From Gimesia aquarii (GTDB lineage: Bacteria > Planctomycetota > Planctomycetia > Planctomycetales > Planctomycetaceae), in assembly GCF_007748175.1 (NCBI RefSeq), contig NZ_CP037422.1:4024327-4088326 (forward strand): a stretch of 64,000 nt of DNA, written 5' to 3'. Each line of letters starts with the position of its first letter. Positions within the stretch are counted from its first letter, which is position 1. The translations under genes and the position numbers were made by a program. Under the pieces are notes generated by a model. It did no database searches. It saw nothing but the letters and a program-made list of their open reading frames with translations, and was not told the DNA's origin. Shown here in pieces: positions 44,745-55,167 of the stretch.

Positions 44745-45518
44745 TTATGCTTTCGAATTTTCTTTTGCTGCAATGACCATTATCGCGGTTGAAAACATTG
44801 GAATGTTTGTCGTGTCATTGCGAAGAACTGTACTCTTCACAAGTTTTTGAAGGGGCTTTATCGTTAAACGATCCATTGGCGCAGTAACATAGGATACTTT
44901 TAGGACTTTGAAACCTACACTTGCAAGTAGTTTTACAATTCGTTGCTTAGTATAAATCCTCGCTTTTGCATAACGCTCGTGAATGGGTTTTGGCAACCAA
45001 GAAAAAAAAGGGACTCGATCCCATCGAAGGAGAGGAAGGTAGGCACCATGCGTTTCAAAAACCCACCACTTATTAGGAACTGAAAAAGCAGCTAATCCTC
45101 CAGGTTTTAGTACCCGATACATCGATTTTACGCCTGCGTTTTCATCTGGTAAGTGTTCAATCACTTCAAAACTAATCAGTCGATCAACAGATTCTGAGTC
45201 AAATTCTAAATTGCAAAGATCGCCTGTTGAAGCAGAGCAATTTGCGATGTTTCTGATTGCCACTTCTTCTAGAAGACGTTGAATATAATCCTCATTTACA
45301 TCAAAGCCATGGCAATCTTTAAAAAAATTGCAAAGTTGAAGCAGACTACAACCACTACCACAACCGGCATCTAATAATCGTAATTCGTCTCCTAGGAAAC
45401 CAGGAAAGTCAGAAATGATTCGAATCCGACGTGAGACAATGTAGTCCTCAAACTCAGCAGGAATTCCAGGCACCACTTTTATCATCTCAGATGTGTTTAT
45501 CAATGAATTTTGTGTCAT
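44745..45518 (-). CDS. Class I SAM-dependent methyltransferase
   Basis: 257 aa from the ATG at 45518, which has GAGGTG 10 nt upstream; a TTG at 45536 is less likely. LRLLDAGCGSGCSLLQL is the SAM-binding motif I, DRLISFEVIEHL is the motif II/III region and VLKPGGLAAFSVPN motif post-III; all typical of ubiquinone/sugar-type methyltransferases (Methyltransf_11). The acceptor cannot be told; a sugar or lipid of the neighbouring polysaccharide is likely. First gene of the minus-strand surface block; its promoter should lie in the AT-rich region 45537-46159. Confidence 0.85.
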   Translation of the reverse strand: MTQNSLINTSEMIKVVPGIPAEFEDYIVSRRIRIISDFPGFLGDELRLLDAGCGSGCSLLQLCNFFKDCHGFDVNEDYIQRLLEEVAIRNIANCSASTGDLCNLEFDSESVDRLISFEVIEHLPDENAGVKSMYRVLKPGGLAAFSVPNKWWVFETHGAYLPLLRWDRVPFFSWLPKPIHERYAKARIYTKQRIVKLLASVGFKVLKVSYVTAPMDRLTIKPLQKLVKSTVLRNDTTNIPMFSTAIMVIAAKENSKA

Positions 45519-46159
45519 AAAATATGAACACCTCAAACCAGAATAAGATAGGCTGTTACTTTATTTATTCGAATAGAGCCCCCCTAAAACATACTAGCCT
45601 GACAATAAAAATCTCCATACAGATAAATACCAGTCACTAACTAAAGTAAGTGCTGATAAAAGATGGCAGACTAATATTATTACTTCACCATATGTTTTGA
45701 GTCGAGGAACTTTTAAATATCTATATTTCAAAAGAGTTACCACGTTCTGATAATCTCATACATGATTTTGGTTTACATAAAGAACAAAGCTCTACTTATT
45801 ATTTTGAATATCCCAATAAAAGTTATGATTAAATCCTTATCATTCGATGTCAGGAGACATAGATACTCATTTTTCTTTAGATCTCTTGTACATTCTGGAT
45901 ATAATCATACAATCAGATCACAAATGATCAAATCCTTTATTTGCGATTTTCAGAATATCTGTAATTCTTCTTTATCAACGATCTATTCGGGACTAGTACA
46001 CAAAATTAATTGTCTGGTTGATTCCGGCAGGATAATCGGAGGCAATATTAAACATCACCAAATGTGGATTCAGACATTTTTTTATGTGATCGCAGTATTG
46101 AATTGATTAAATAACGCCAAAAATTTTTCAATCTAGAGATAACCATCGAGGATTTCATT
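45519..46159. other. AT-rich divergent promoter region, no gene
   Basis: About 640 bp between divergent transcription units (methyltransferase block on the minus strand, WD40 gene on the plus strand). Strongly AT-rich. A 114-codon plus frame at 45762 has a composition typical of AT-rich non-coding DNA and no ribosome binding site. Confidence 0.4.
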
Positions 46160-49100
46160 ATGAATCACTTTCTTTGGTCAGCTTCTACTTTTTTGATACT
46201 GATTTTCAGTTTATGGTCGTCACCAAGTTTAGAGGCGGATCAACAATCAGTGTTTTTATTATCAGAATCCGCTGAAGCTCAGATAGAAAGTGTCAAGACT
46301 AAGAAAGAATCTGACAGAGTTAAGCCGTCCAAATCGGTAAAGATTGCAGACAAGTCATCAAGGAATTTAAGGGAATTACCGTGGAAAGAAAATCCACTTC
46401 CATTAATTCCGCTTCCACCAGAAGCGATAAAAAAACAACTTCCCGCTGCTTCTTCTCACACTCAAAAGGTACTTTCATGGGGAGGTAACAGACAACAAGT
46501 ATTTTCACATTATGGAAATGTTATCTGGTTTGAATGGCTGAATGGGAACCAAAAACTGGTCATTGCTGAGGGAGACCGAAAAAAAGACACGCGTCTTTCC
46601 GTTAAAAATATCATCGGTGATTCGATTTTATGGGAGAAGTGGATCCTCAATGGTGTGACTTCAATGGCTGTCTCACCTGATGGAAGTGAATTGGCAGTTG
46701 CCAATTCAAACGACCAAATCACTCTGATAAATTCAAGTGATGGAACGAGTAAATTACACCTAAGCGGTCACCTTGGTGATATTAGACGCATGCGATATTC
46801 TGCAGATGGGGATCAACTAGTATCTCTGAGTTTTGATAGAACTGCTGGAGTTTGGGACACCGCTTCAGGAAATATAATCACTCGGACTCGGGTTCATGAA
46901 CAAACACCATTTGATATTGGTCTGAGTGAGCAGAGTTCCACGCTCACATCCAATGCTATGCGACTGCTAGTTTGTGGAAGCAATGGATCTCTCCAGTGGT
47001 GGACGGTCGGAAAGACTCGGCTCATGCCCGATCCGATATTTCCCCAGATTGGAATTCGCTATCCGAAATATCCGTCACGCGATGGTCGCCTCGTTATTAC
47101 TCTGGACGGGAAACAAACTGCGACTCTCTTCGATGGAGCGACTGCTAAAGAAATAGGGAGTCTTGAGCTTCCGAGTTCAGAACCAACAAAGACGGTTCCA
47201 GAACCGGCGCCCAAAACGATTCGCCCCCCTGAATCGAAACCTGATGAGGAATCAGTGAACAAGACAAACTCCAATGTGAAAGCCGCGCTTCAGAGTATGA
47301 AGATTAATGCAGTTGTTTTCTCACCTGACAAAAATCTGGTCGCAGGCGGGACGACCACCGGGCAAATCATGATTTGGTCAGCAGTCACGCGAAAATTACT
47401 AGGCACGCTGAAAGGGCACACAGCCCCGGTAGTGATGATGTCATTTACACAAGACAACAGCCGTCTGGCATCGTCTGCCTACGATGGCGCTCTGATCATC
47501 TGGGATGTAGAAACAGCGACGGAGCAGAAGCGACTCTTTCCCGCCACAGACTCAATTCGTCCATCATCACTAGTTCAGAAGTCTATACTTTCGACAGACG
47601 GGCACATCGCTGTATTACCTAGAATTGACGGTGAAATTGATGTTCTTGATTTGGAATCAAGGCGTAAGAGCCGCAGACTTGGGGGTCCTCCTGGGAAGAT
47701 CACGTCTCTTGCAGTAAACGAGAGCGGAGAGCAAATCGTTGCAGGATATCAAGATGGAGTTCTCTCTCTCTGGAACCTGAAAGACGCTGCTTCGACTGCT
47801 CTACGCATTAATGCAGTAAAATCAACAATCAGCGTTTTAGCAATAAAACAAAAAAAAATCATTGCCGGTACGACCGATGGAAAATTGGTTGCCGTTGATC
47901 TTTCGACTGGTCGTGTTGTTACAACTGTGAGTGTTGGAAAACTCGGAGTTGACATGATCACTATTAATAGTGCGGGGACATTGGCAGCTATAGTCTCAGG
48001 AGCCAAAGAGTTGCAACTCATTCGTTTGCCGAGTCTCGAAAAATTAAACATATTGACATCCTCCAAACCTCAAAAGAAACAGAAAACCGTGATTAGAGCC
48101 GTTGCCTTTGCTCCGGTAGGAAATCAACTGGCTGTAGTAGATTCTCACGGGCAGGTAAACCTTTGGGATATCAGTGAGTCTAGTGATTCAGTCAAAGTAA
48201 ATAAAACCGGTACAGTAACCGTTCCAGCCACAGCTGCTTTTCGCCGCTCTAACTCCAATTCAAATTTACTTGATTCCCAAACACATCCATTTTTGGAAGT
48301 GGGTGCATTGCGTTTTTCAACAGGAAGCCAATATCTTCTAGTTTCAGCTGGTTCTGAAATCGTAACAGTTGATTGTTCTGAAGCAAAAATACACTCCGCG
48401 CTTAACACTTCGATTCCTGCTGTATCACTGGCTGTTAGACCTGAAGATTCTCGTCTGCTTGTCTTATCAAACACGGGTAATGTATTTTCCTGGCTACCGA
48501 CAGTCCATCTGAAACATGAAATCGCTGCACATAAAGGTGATGCGAAGTTTGTCTTGGTAACCCCTAATGGAAAATCAATTGTTAGTGGTGGAAAAGATAA
48601 AAAAGTCAAAATCTGGAATGCCACAACAGGAGGTTCGGTCAAAACGTTGACGGGTGGTATTGGTGTCGTGACGCGCGGTTCGATGACGTCGACCGGCAAT
48701 CTTCTCGCAACTTGTGGATACAGCAGCGCCGTTGAACTATGGGATCTTCCGCAGCAGAAACTGATTTCCAAACGTTACGGTCACGGTTCAAGGGTCGTAG
48801 CGGTCGCGCTCTCACCCAACGAAAAACGTATCGCTTCATCGGAAGAGGCAGGACCACTCTTAATCCGTACTCTACCAAGATTCAAAACTGAAGTCACAAT
48901 TCCGAAACAGGAACTACCTGTCACTCGTATTATTTGGATGCCAGACGGAGAGCATATTCTCACGTCCACTGGTGACTGGAAGCAGTGGCATTTGCAAGGG
49001 CAAGTTCGTGTCTGGAATGCCATCACTGGTAAACAGAAAAAACAATTAGATGGAATACGAGGCCAGACGACTTATATGCTACTGACACCAGACGGACGTT

Positions 49101-49420
49101 TTCTCATCACAGCATCATATGACAAGGTGCTCCGCATCTGGGACACAGAGAAATGGATCATCCGGGCCAAGGTCTTACATGATAAGAATATTCGCTCTAT
49201 GACATTCTTCGACAACGGTCACCTACTAGCGTGTGTCATGTTTCCTAATTCAGGATTCGTTCTCGACACTCAAAATGGTAAGATTCGCAACCAGTTTCAG
49301 ATACCCACCTCACTCGTTCAGGATGTCGCAGCTGCCTGGGACGCTAATTGGTTCGTCACAAGCGGAATCAATGGATCATTACAGACTTGGCATTTATCTA
49401 ATTCAGAAAGTAGCAAGTGA
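46160..49420 (+). CDS. Secreted WD40-repeat protein
   Basis: 1086 aa; ATG preceded by GAGG at 8-9 nt. A signal peptide (FLWSASTFLILIFSLWSSPSLE) sends it across the membrane. Then come about a dozen or more WD40 repeats in two groups with the usual endings, such as ADGDQLVSLSFDRTAGVWDT, SRLASSAYDGALIIWDVET, GKSIVSGGKDKKVKIWNA and GRFLITASYDKVLRIWDT. A Pro-rich linker (residues about 335-370) joins the groups. WD40 propellers are protein-binding platforms; this would be a two-propeller or larger periplasmic scaffold. It is divergently placed from the surface block and convergent with the cellulase gene. Partner unknown. Confidence 0.9.
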   Translation: MNHFLWSASTFLILIFSLWSSPSLEADQQSVFLLSESAEAQIESVKTKKESDRVKPSKSVKIADKSSRNLRELPWKENPLPLIPLPPEAIKKQLPAASSHTQKVLSWGGNRQQVFSHYGNVIWFEWLNGNQKLVIAEGDRKKDTRLSVKNIIGDSILWEKWILNGVTSMAVSPDGSELAVANSNDQITLINSSDGTSKLHLSGHLGDIRRMRYSADGDQLVSLSFDRTAGVWDTASGNIITRTRVHEQTPFDIGLSEQSSTLTSNAMRLLVCGSNGSLQWWTVGKTRLMPDPIFPQIGIRYPKYPSRDGRLVITLDGKQTATLFDGATAKEIGSLELPSSEPTKTVPEPAPKTIRPPESKPDEESVNKTNSNVKAALQSMKINAVVFSPDKNLVAGGTTTGQIMIWSAVTRKLLGTLKGHTAPVVMMSFTQDNSRLASSAYDGALIIWDVETATEQKRLFPATDSIRPSSLVQKSILSTDGHIAVLPRIDGEIDVLDLESRRKSRRLGGPPGKITSLAVNESGEQIVAGYQDGVLSLWNLKDAASTALRINAVKSTISVLAIKQKKIIAGTTDGKLVAVDLSTGRVVTTVSVGKLGVDMITINSAGTLAAIVSGAKELQLIRLPSLEKLNILTSSKPQKKQKTVIRAVAFAPVGNQLAVVDSHGQVNLWDISESSDSVKVNKTGTVTVPATAAFRRSNSNSNLLDSQTHPFLEVGALRFSTGSQYLLVSAGSEIVTVDCSEAKIHSALNTSIPAVSLAVRPEDSRLLVLSNTGNVFSWLPTVHLKHEIAAHKGDAKFVLVTPNGKSIVSGGKDKKVKIWNATTGGSVKTLTGGIGVVTRGSMTSTGNLLATCGYSSAVELWDLPQQKLISKRYGHGSRVVAVALSPNEKRIASSEEAGPLLIRTLPRFKTEVTIPKQELPVTRIIWMPDGEHILTSTGDWKQWHLQGQVRVWNAITGKQKKQLDGIRGQTTYMLLTPDGRFLITASYDKVLRIWDTEKWIIRAKVLHDKNIRSMTFFDNGHLLACVMFPNSGFVLDTQNGKIRNQFQIPTSLVQDVAAAWDANWFVTSGINGSLQTWHLSNSESSK

Positions 49421-49730
49421 AAGTGGTCTGCTTTTCAAAAATATCTAGGCATCACTACGATTCTTAATCGCACTTTTTGATGAGTCTTAGTAGTTATTTA
49501 TTATTTTTTGTTTACGCATATCATCTTTCATAAGCCATGTAACTTTATTTCAACAGTCTTCAGCGCAGAATCACACTTCCGTATTTCAGCGAATCGACTA
49601 GTTCAAATACTATGCCTTTGCTAGTCCGAACTTCCGGCTGTTCCTTGGAATTTCGAACTTTAATTCAATACGGTAAGACACTTTTTACTCATTACATGAG
49701 CTCCCTATTAAAGTGAATTCAACTGACTCT
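49421..49730. other. Intergenic between convergent genes
   Basis: 310 bp with no gene. A T-rich stretch near 49497-49512 follows a weak pairing of ACTAC with GTAGT, perhaps the transcription end of the WD40 gene. Confidence 0.3.
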
Positions 49731-52700
49731 TTAAACCGGACTTCCATTGAGCATGAAGTCAGACAAAGGATCCGGCAGTCCGCTTGCTGTACCGATAAAG
49801 CCGAACGAAGTCGTACCGTTGGCGGAAATATCTCGATTCCAGGCTGCACCACGAATCACATAAGTATTCCCGACGCGAGAAACGATTTCGGCATTCCAGA
49901 TATCCGTAATTTCGCCATCGTAGGTGAACTCCAGTGTCCAACCATCCAAAGACTCATTGCTCTCGTTTTTAATTTCGATCGCCCCCTGGAACCCGCTGTT
50001 CCAGGCATTTACCACATTAAAGTCTACTTGGGCTGTGGGCGCCGGAGCATCGTTATCCTGGATCGTGCCGGTACCAGTTGCCGATGCCAGCGTGGCACCA
50101 ACAACTTGATTGAGTACAACCCGGAACTCCTCATTGGATTCAATCACACTATCTCCCAAAATCGATACTGAGATCGTTTTCGTCATCTCTCCTGGTTGAA
50201 AGACCAACTGTCCGCTGACAGCCTGATAGTCCTGGCCAGCAATCGCGGCACCGTTCTGTGTGCCAAACTGCACAGTAACCAACTCCGTCGTCGGTTGATC
50301 CAGCGAGACAATAAACACGGCTTGCGAAGTACCACTGTCACCTTCTGTAACAGTCACATTGTTAATGGTGATCTCAGGTACAACCACAACAAAAGGCTCC
50401 ACGGTGACGTGTACCGTCGTGATTGTGATACTGCCTGACTCTGCGACCGTCGTATAAGTAAAACTGTCGTTTCCAGAGAAATCAGTATTCGGCATGTAGG
50501 TGAGTGTGCCATCTTGATTGTTAACGACCTGACCATTATCAGGCTGCGTGAACGTTTGCAGTGTTGCACTCTCACCCACCGTAGACGACGGATCGATAAA
50601 GTTCCCCGACATGACCAACATGGTCAGCATGGAAACAGTATCTGCATAGTAATTCGAATGCGTGGTGGCCACACTGTCGAAGACGGCGTTCATCCAGGAC
50701 TGATCTGCCGCATCCGAGCCGGTCATGGCAGAGACGCCTACCGCTGCGCGGAAGAACGGATCGCTCCAGCTATTCAGAGGTGTTCCGTTGAGAGCATAGC
50801 CCCCCAGAATCTGCGAGGGATTACCACCTGAAGATTGCTGAAAGAACTCGGACAACATCTGCGCTTGTGCCACGGAGACGGCATCGCCACTCAAAACGGC
50901 ATCCGTGCCAAGTCTCCAGGGAACGCGCCCCGCGTTATACCAGTAATGTTGATCATTGACTTCCAGGAACCCGGATGGAGCAGGAGAAACAGAGCCGGTC
51001 ACGGGATCAACAATCACAAAGTCGGGAACCAGCCCTGTTCCTGATTGCTGCTGCAATTTCGTCATCACATCCTGTGTGGCAGCGATGACTTCGTTCCAGG
51101 CTCCGGTCTGTGTGGCAGCTTCAAATGCGCGGAAGTGACCGTACATGAAATCGCTGGTGCGAGTGGTCCATTGACTGTGTTGGCTACCATTGGGATTGAC
51201 CCAATCGCCTAACATCGGCAGATGGCTTTCCGGTCCAATGGTCGAGTCATAAATGGCGTTGATGATCGTGATCGCTTCCTGAAGGTAGTTGATCTCACCA
51301 TCACTGCCCCACTGGGCATCGGCCACCAACAGGGCATAGGCAATATCGGCGTCTCCGTCGAAGGCACTACTATTTCCGTTAGGATCCGGTTGTGCCCAAT
51401 CCATCAGATTTGGATTACCCACACTCGGATTGGCACGAGAATATCGGAAGAGACCATCGAAAATCGCCTGGGCGTTGGGATCATAACCATCCAGGTGTGA
51501 CAGGATCAACATGCCATATCCCTGCGCTTCGGATGTGGTACGACCTTGTGAGTCCATCGCAACCCGGTATCCGTTGCCACCGGGATCGACAAGCAGCCAA
51601 TCCGATTTCCATTGGTCATAATAGTTGCTGACCAGTGCGTCGAGTTGCTCTTGACTGTATTGACTGGGAAACAGTGTGCCACTCACATATTGTTGCACAT
51701 GGCTGCCGAAGTCTGGGTCGCCTCCCGTAGATGTACCAATGGGAATTGTCACGGCTGTTTCGAATGGCGTTGTGACCATCACATCGGTCTCGGTCGAGGA
51801 AACATCGTCATTAGTAATCGTGTTGGTGGCAACCGAAAGACTGTTGTCGAGAACGGCACCCACAGGGCTACTCAGAGTCACATAGAACTGTTCATCAGGT
51901 TCGACGTCTGTGTCTCCAAAGATGCGAACGGTGACCGTCTTCGAAGTCTCTCCAACGGCAAATGAAACCTGCCCACTGGCCGCTTCATAGTCTTCGCCGG
52001 CGGTGGCCGTTCCATTGGAGGTCTGGTAGTTGACCGTCACTGCCTCAGTCGCAGGCTCTGAAAGGGAGATCGTCAAAGTAGCCAGAACCGATCCACTATC
52101 CCCTTCGGCAACAGTCGCTCCACTGATGCTGACGAAAGGCTTTACATCAGGAGGATCAACAACGACATCCAGAGGAACAGGATTTTGATAGTATTCCTGC
52201 ACTTTGGTAATCCACCAGTAATCGTCTGTGGGTTCACTGCCAATCGAATCGGTGCTGATTCCCACACCGGCGCCAAACAGAATCTGACGCACACCGGCGG
52301 CACGTGCTTCTTCTATATGAGAACCCCAGGTGATAGTATTGCCTGAAACGGTCAGCTTGTCATCGCCGAAATCATTTGATGAGAAGTAATCCAGACGATC
52401 GCCGGTTGCCGTAAAGGTATCTCCCAGGAAGAATGTGGGAGCAGAGTCTTCATATTGACGTGTCGTGTTGGTGAGTGGATCAAAAACTCCATTCGCATCG
52501 TAGGGATTCTGCGCAAGGCTGTTATTGATATGACCAACGGGGATCTGCCAGAGGACCATTTCTCGATCCGTCGTTTCCGTGAGGGTCTGGACAATCAGTA
52601 AATAATTATGCCAGTGATCGTTGTTCCAAAACCATGTGCTGGCTTCCGGGTTGCTGGCCGCACCGTTCTCTGCCCCCGCATCTAATCCGTATTTATCGAG

Positions 52701-54494
52701 AGAGATAAAGTCCGCACCGTAGCTGAGTACTCCCGCATCCATGTAATACTGCGCAATTAGTTCCGCTTCGCGGGCAATTGCTGCGCGTCCCGCATTGATT
52801 CCCAGCGTATCAGTCAGATGTACAATTCCCGTTATGGGGATTGGTGTTTCGATACCGGGAGAAGCCCAGAGGTTGAACTGCCAGCCGAACTCCACATTCG
52901 GGGCGTAACTGCTAATCGTGTAATTGATTGCCTGAATGAGCCCTGCCGCCGAGTTATCAAACTGCGGATCGACGCCCGCTTGTAGCACACCACTGCTATA
53001 AGCGGCGCTCGTCATGGCAGAGATCGCACTGGCTGGCGCATCCGCATTCTGCATCAGATAACCGATGAAGTCCGGTTCCAGAATCATCTGCACCAGTTCG
53101 TCACCGGCTTCGGTACGGATGGTATCCAGCACAAATTTCAGATCACGGAAATAGTTTTCCATGTACGACAGACTGTTGATATGCTCAAGATTCGTCGTAT
53201 AGCTTTCGCCAGCATCGGGAATATTGTAATAAACAAATTGCGGAATCATTCCCAGTTTGAGGCTTTCACGGAGATAACTATGCACGCGGTCCGGGTCCCA
53301 ACTCCGCCAGCCACTGATCGGACCGCCGTTGAGGTAGATGTAGCGCGAGTCAACATATTTGTTCGTCAACGGATCGCTACTATCGAAATCCTGCCAAAAT
53401 GCCAGATCGCCTGTGGTATCTTCGCTTACTGAACCAATCGTGACATAGTCTGGTAACCCCGGCAATTCACCATTTTCTGTGCGCACGCGAACCCCAATAA
53501 AGCGATCTTCGCCGGATTCGGCATCGGTAATCCGTATCGATGCCCGTCCCGCTTCAAGGCCGGTAATCCGTAACGTATTACCGTTTACAATTTCAGCCTG
53601 GACCACTCGTGAGTTGCTGGTGGCAATGCTGAATTGTGCGGATTCGCTGGAAGAAGTGAGCGTGTATTCAACAGTCGCCTGGTCAATGGTGACCTGCAGC
53701 GCTTGCTCGGTCGCATCCACTCCCTCAATGCCGATCGGACTGGCACCGCCAGCAACATAGACCATTTCATCGCTGAGAGTTGTGCCGCTCTCATTGCTGA
53801 CCTCGACCTGATACCGAAAAACCCCATAGTCTCTGTTCGTGATAAGCAGGCTATCTGTTTGAGGAGTCGAACTTCCCGACAAAGAGGCTTCGTAAATCAG
53901 TTCGCCATTCTCGTATAATTTCCAATGATCGGCAGGATCTCCTGCCCAGAGATTCAGAGTCACACGGAAACCACCCGTATTGAAATCGGCAAGGACGCTC
54001 ACACTCGGCTTGTTCGGTGCCCCTTCTACAGGATCCGGGTCCGGGTCGGGATCTCCCGGGCTCCCATTACCCTGAAAAGCAAATCCTGTTGGCTCACTGT
54101 GATTACCAACGGCAACAAAGCCGATCGCCAACGACTCGCCAGCATCCAGTGTGTTATCCCAATTTGGAGGTGTTATTCGATAACGGCCGCCACCGAGATT
54201 CTCGACCTCAGCGTTCCAGAGCGACTGGATCTCGCCACTATAATCAAACTCGAGTTGCCAGTCTGTGAAGTCTGTCGCTTCATCGTTAGTGAGAGTCAAA
54301 CTAGCCGTGCGTCCTGAGCCCCAATCGTTTTCGACTTGAAATTGGACATCAGGCGCGTTAGCCAGCGGATGAGCCGCAAGCATTGTTCGCACTTCGAGCG
54401 ACTCGATTTGTCGTGTGTTCTGGGCGCGAGAGCTTCTGGGAGCGATGTGTCGTTTAGCGAACCATTGCAGAAGGTTAACGTAAAGTCGTTTCAT
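49731..54494 (-). CDS. Large modular cellulase: CBM2, unassigned catalytic region, Calx-beta, GH8, Calx-beta, CBM2
   Basis: 1587 aa from the ATG at 54494. The next ATG upstream (54593) adds 33 residues unlike the family. Near the start is IESLEVRTMLAA, the LEPR-XLL-type signature of large planctomycete surface proteins. Modules: CBM2 (about 48-140; NDWGSGRTASLTLTN), Asp/Pro linker, Ig/Fn3-like regions (to about 345), a catalytic-looking region (about 350-768; QMILEPDFIGYLMQ, EFGWQFNLWA) that I cannot place in a family, Calx-beta (about 785-898), and GH8 (about 928-1295). In GH8, TSEAQGYGML holds the probable acid Glu and GDADIAYALLVAD an essential Asp. A cadherin-like stretch, a second Calx-beta (about 1371-1485) and a C-terminal CBM2 (about 1488-1587) follow. 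It should bind and cut cellulose or related beta-glucans outside the cell. Confidence 0.85.
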   Translation of the reverse strand: MKRLYVNLLQWFAKRHIAPRSSRAQNTRQIESLEVRTMLAAHPLANAPDVQFQVENDWGSGRTASLTLTNDEATDFTDWQLEFDYSGEIQSLWNAEVENLGGGRYRITPPNWDNTLDAGESLAIGFVAVGNHSEPTGFAFQGNGSPGDPDPDPDPVEGAPNKPSVSVLADFNTGGFRVTLNLWAGDPADHWKLYENGELIYEASLSGSSTPQTDSLLITNRDYGVFRYQVEVSNESGTTLSDEMVYVAGGASPIGIEGVDATEQALQVTIDQATVEYTLTSSSESAQFSIATSNSRVVQAEIVNGNTLRITGLEAGRASIRITDAESGEDRFIGVRVRTENGELPGLPDYVTIGSVSEDTTGDLAFWQDFDSSDPLTNKYVDSRYIYLNGGPISGWRSWDPDRVHSYLRESLKLGMIPQFVYYNIPDAGESYTTNLEHINSLSYMENYFRDLKFVLDTIRTEAGDELVQMILEPDFIGYLMQNADAPASAISAMTSAAYSSGVLQAGVDPQFDNSAAGLIQAINYTISSYAPNVEFGWQFNLWASPGIETPIPITGIVHLTDTLGINAGRAAIAREAELIAQYYMDAGVLSYGADFISLDKYGLDAGAENGAASNPEASTWFWNNDHWHNYLLIVQTLTETTDREMVLWQIPVGHINNSLAQNPYDANGVFDPLTNTTRQYEDSAPTFFLGDTFTATGDRLDYFSSNDFGDDKLTVSGNTITWGSHIEEARAAGVRQILFGAGVGISTDSIGSEPTDDYWWITKVQEYYQNPVPLDVVVDPPDVKPFVSISGATVAEGDSGSVLATLTISLSEPATEAVTVNYQTSNGTATAGEDYEAASGQVSFAVGETSKTVTVRIFGDTDVEPDEQFYVTLSSPVGAVLDNSLSVATNTITNDDVSSTETDVMVTTPFETAVTIPIGTSTGGDPDFGSHVQQYVSGTLFPSQYSQEQLDALVSNYYDQWKSDWLLVDPGGNGYRVAMDSQGRTTSEAQGYGMLILSHLDGYDPNAQAIFDGLFRYSRANPSVGNPNLMDWAQPDPNGNSSAFDGDADIAYALLVADAQWGSDGEINYLQEAITIINAIYDSTIGPESHLPMLGDWVNPNGSQHSQWTTRTSDFMYGHFRAFEAATQTGAWNEVIAATQDVMTKLQQQSGTGLVPDFVIVDPVTGSVSPAPSGFLEVNDQHYWYNAGRVPWRLGTDAVLSGDAVSVAQAQMLSEFFQQSSGGNPSQILGGYALNGTPLNSWSDPFFRAAVGVSAMTGSDAADQSWMNAVFDSVATTHSNYYADTVSMLTMLVMSGNFIDPSSTVGESATLQTFTQPDNGQVVNNQDGTLTYMPNTDFSGNDSFTYTTVAESGSITITTVHVTVEPFVVVVPEITINNVTVTEGDSGTSQAVFIVSLDQPTTELVTVQFGTQNGAAIAGQDYQAVSGQLVFQPGEMTKTISVSILGDSVIESNEEFRVVLNQVVGATLASATGTGTIQDNDAPAPTAQVDFNVVNAWNSGFQGAIEIKNESNESLDGWTLEFTYDGEITDIWNAEIVSRVGNTYVIRGAAWNRDISANGTTSFGFIGTASGLPDPLSDFMLNGSPV

Positions 54495-54502
54495 CTCATC
54501 AA

Positions 54503-54518
54503 CTCTGCGAACGCAGAG
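54503..54518. promoter_or_regulatory. Perfect hairpin just ahead of the cellulase start
   Basis: CTCTGCG, AA, CGCAGAG: a 7-bp perfect inverted repeat with a two-base centre, 9 bases before the chosen ATG on the minus strand. In mRNA it would fold next to the start codon and could limit ribosome access or mark an operator. Confidence 0.35.
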
Positions 54519-55167
54519 TCCTTTCAGTCTGTGCCAAGGCAGTGATTCCCCATAACGCTGAGATTCAGCGTGTGGAGAGTATAGAGTTGGCACGAAATCA
54601 GGATCCAGATGATGCTGAAACGCGTTTGGCTCACTGTAACACTGCTATTACCGGGTGCGAGCAGAAAGCCGCAAGATAGACAGGCGGCCGATTACTACTA
54701 ACGTGCCCAGAATTAACTTGGCGCGGAAGCTGTTTCGGCCCAGGTCAAACAGCAATGTCCATGGTTTCTGATATGAGTTGGGTCTGGAACCATTCCAAAC
54801 TCAGAACTTTCTCATTTTAACAACGCAGCTGTACCCTGTGTCTAGATGTGATTTTTTACACATCTTATTTTTTTGGACTGCCAAGCAGGCACCAGATAAC
54901 CGATGGTAAGAGAGCAATGAATGCGTTCTTCAGGAAAACAACGAATCAGTAGCAGAATTGACTGATTGTTTCGTTCAGTGTGTGGTTCAAGAAAACGACT
55001 TTCATCTGAATCGGTCACACACTTGAAGCAGCTTTTTTAAGAATCATGAATCAATATCAGATGCGCACAAATTGCCACAAAAGATCGTGCTTTACTCCGA
55101 AAGCGAGTCTGTTTGAACCAAAACTGGGCACAGGGTATAGGTTAGAAAGAAGTCTCTAACCAGTTAT
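54519..55167. other. Intergenic region with a possible small element
   Basis: No gene found. TACCCTGTG (54832-54840) and its exact complement CACAGGGTA (55129-55137) bound about 306 bp, like the ends of a small non-autonomous element. Inside, AGATGTG and CACATCT (54844-54865) form a hairpin followed by TATTTTTTT, terminator-like on the plus strand. The promoter of the cellulase gene should be here. Confidence 0.35.

Noticed and set aside
45762..46106. 114-codon plus-strand frame in the AT-rich divergent region
   Set aside because: Ile/Lys/Tyr-rich composition of AT-rich non-coding DNA, no ribosome binding site.
48145..49026. Minus-strand frames of 80-208 codons in the WD40 gene
   Set aside because: Shadows of WD40 codons (Ser/Pro/Arg-rich), with no start signal.
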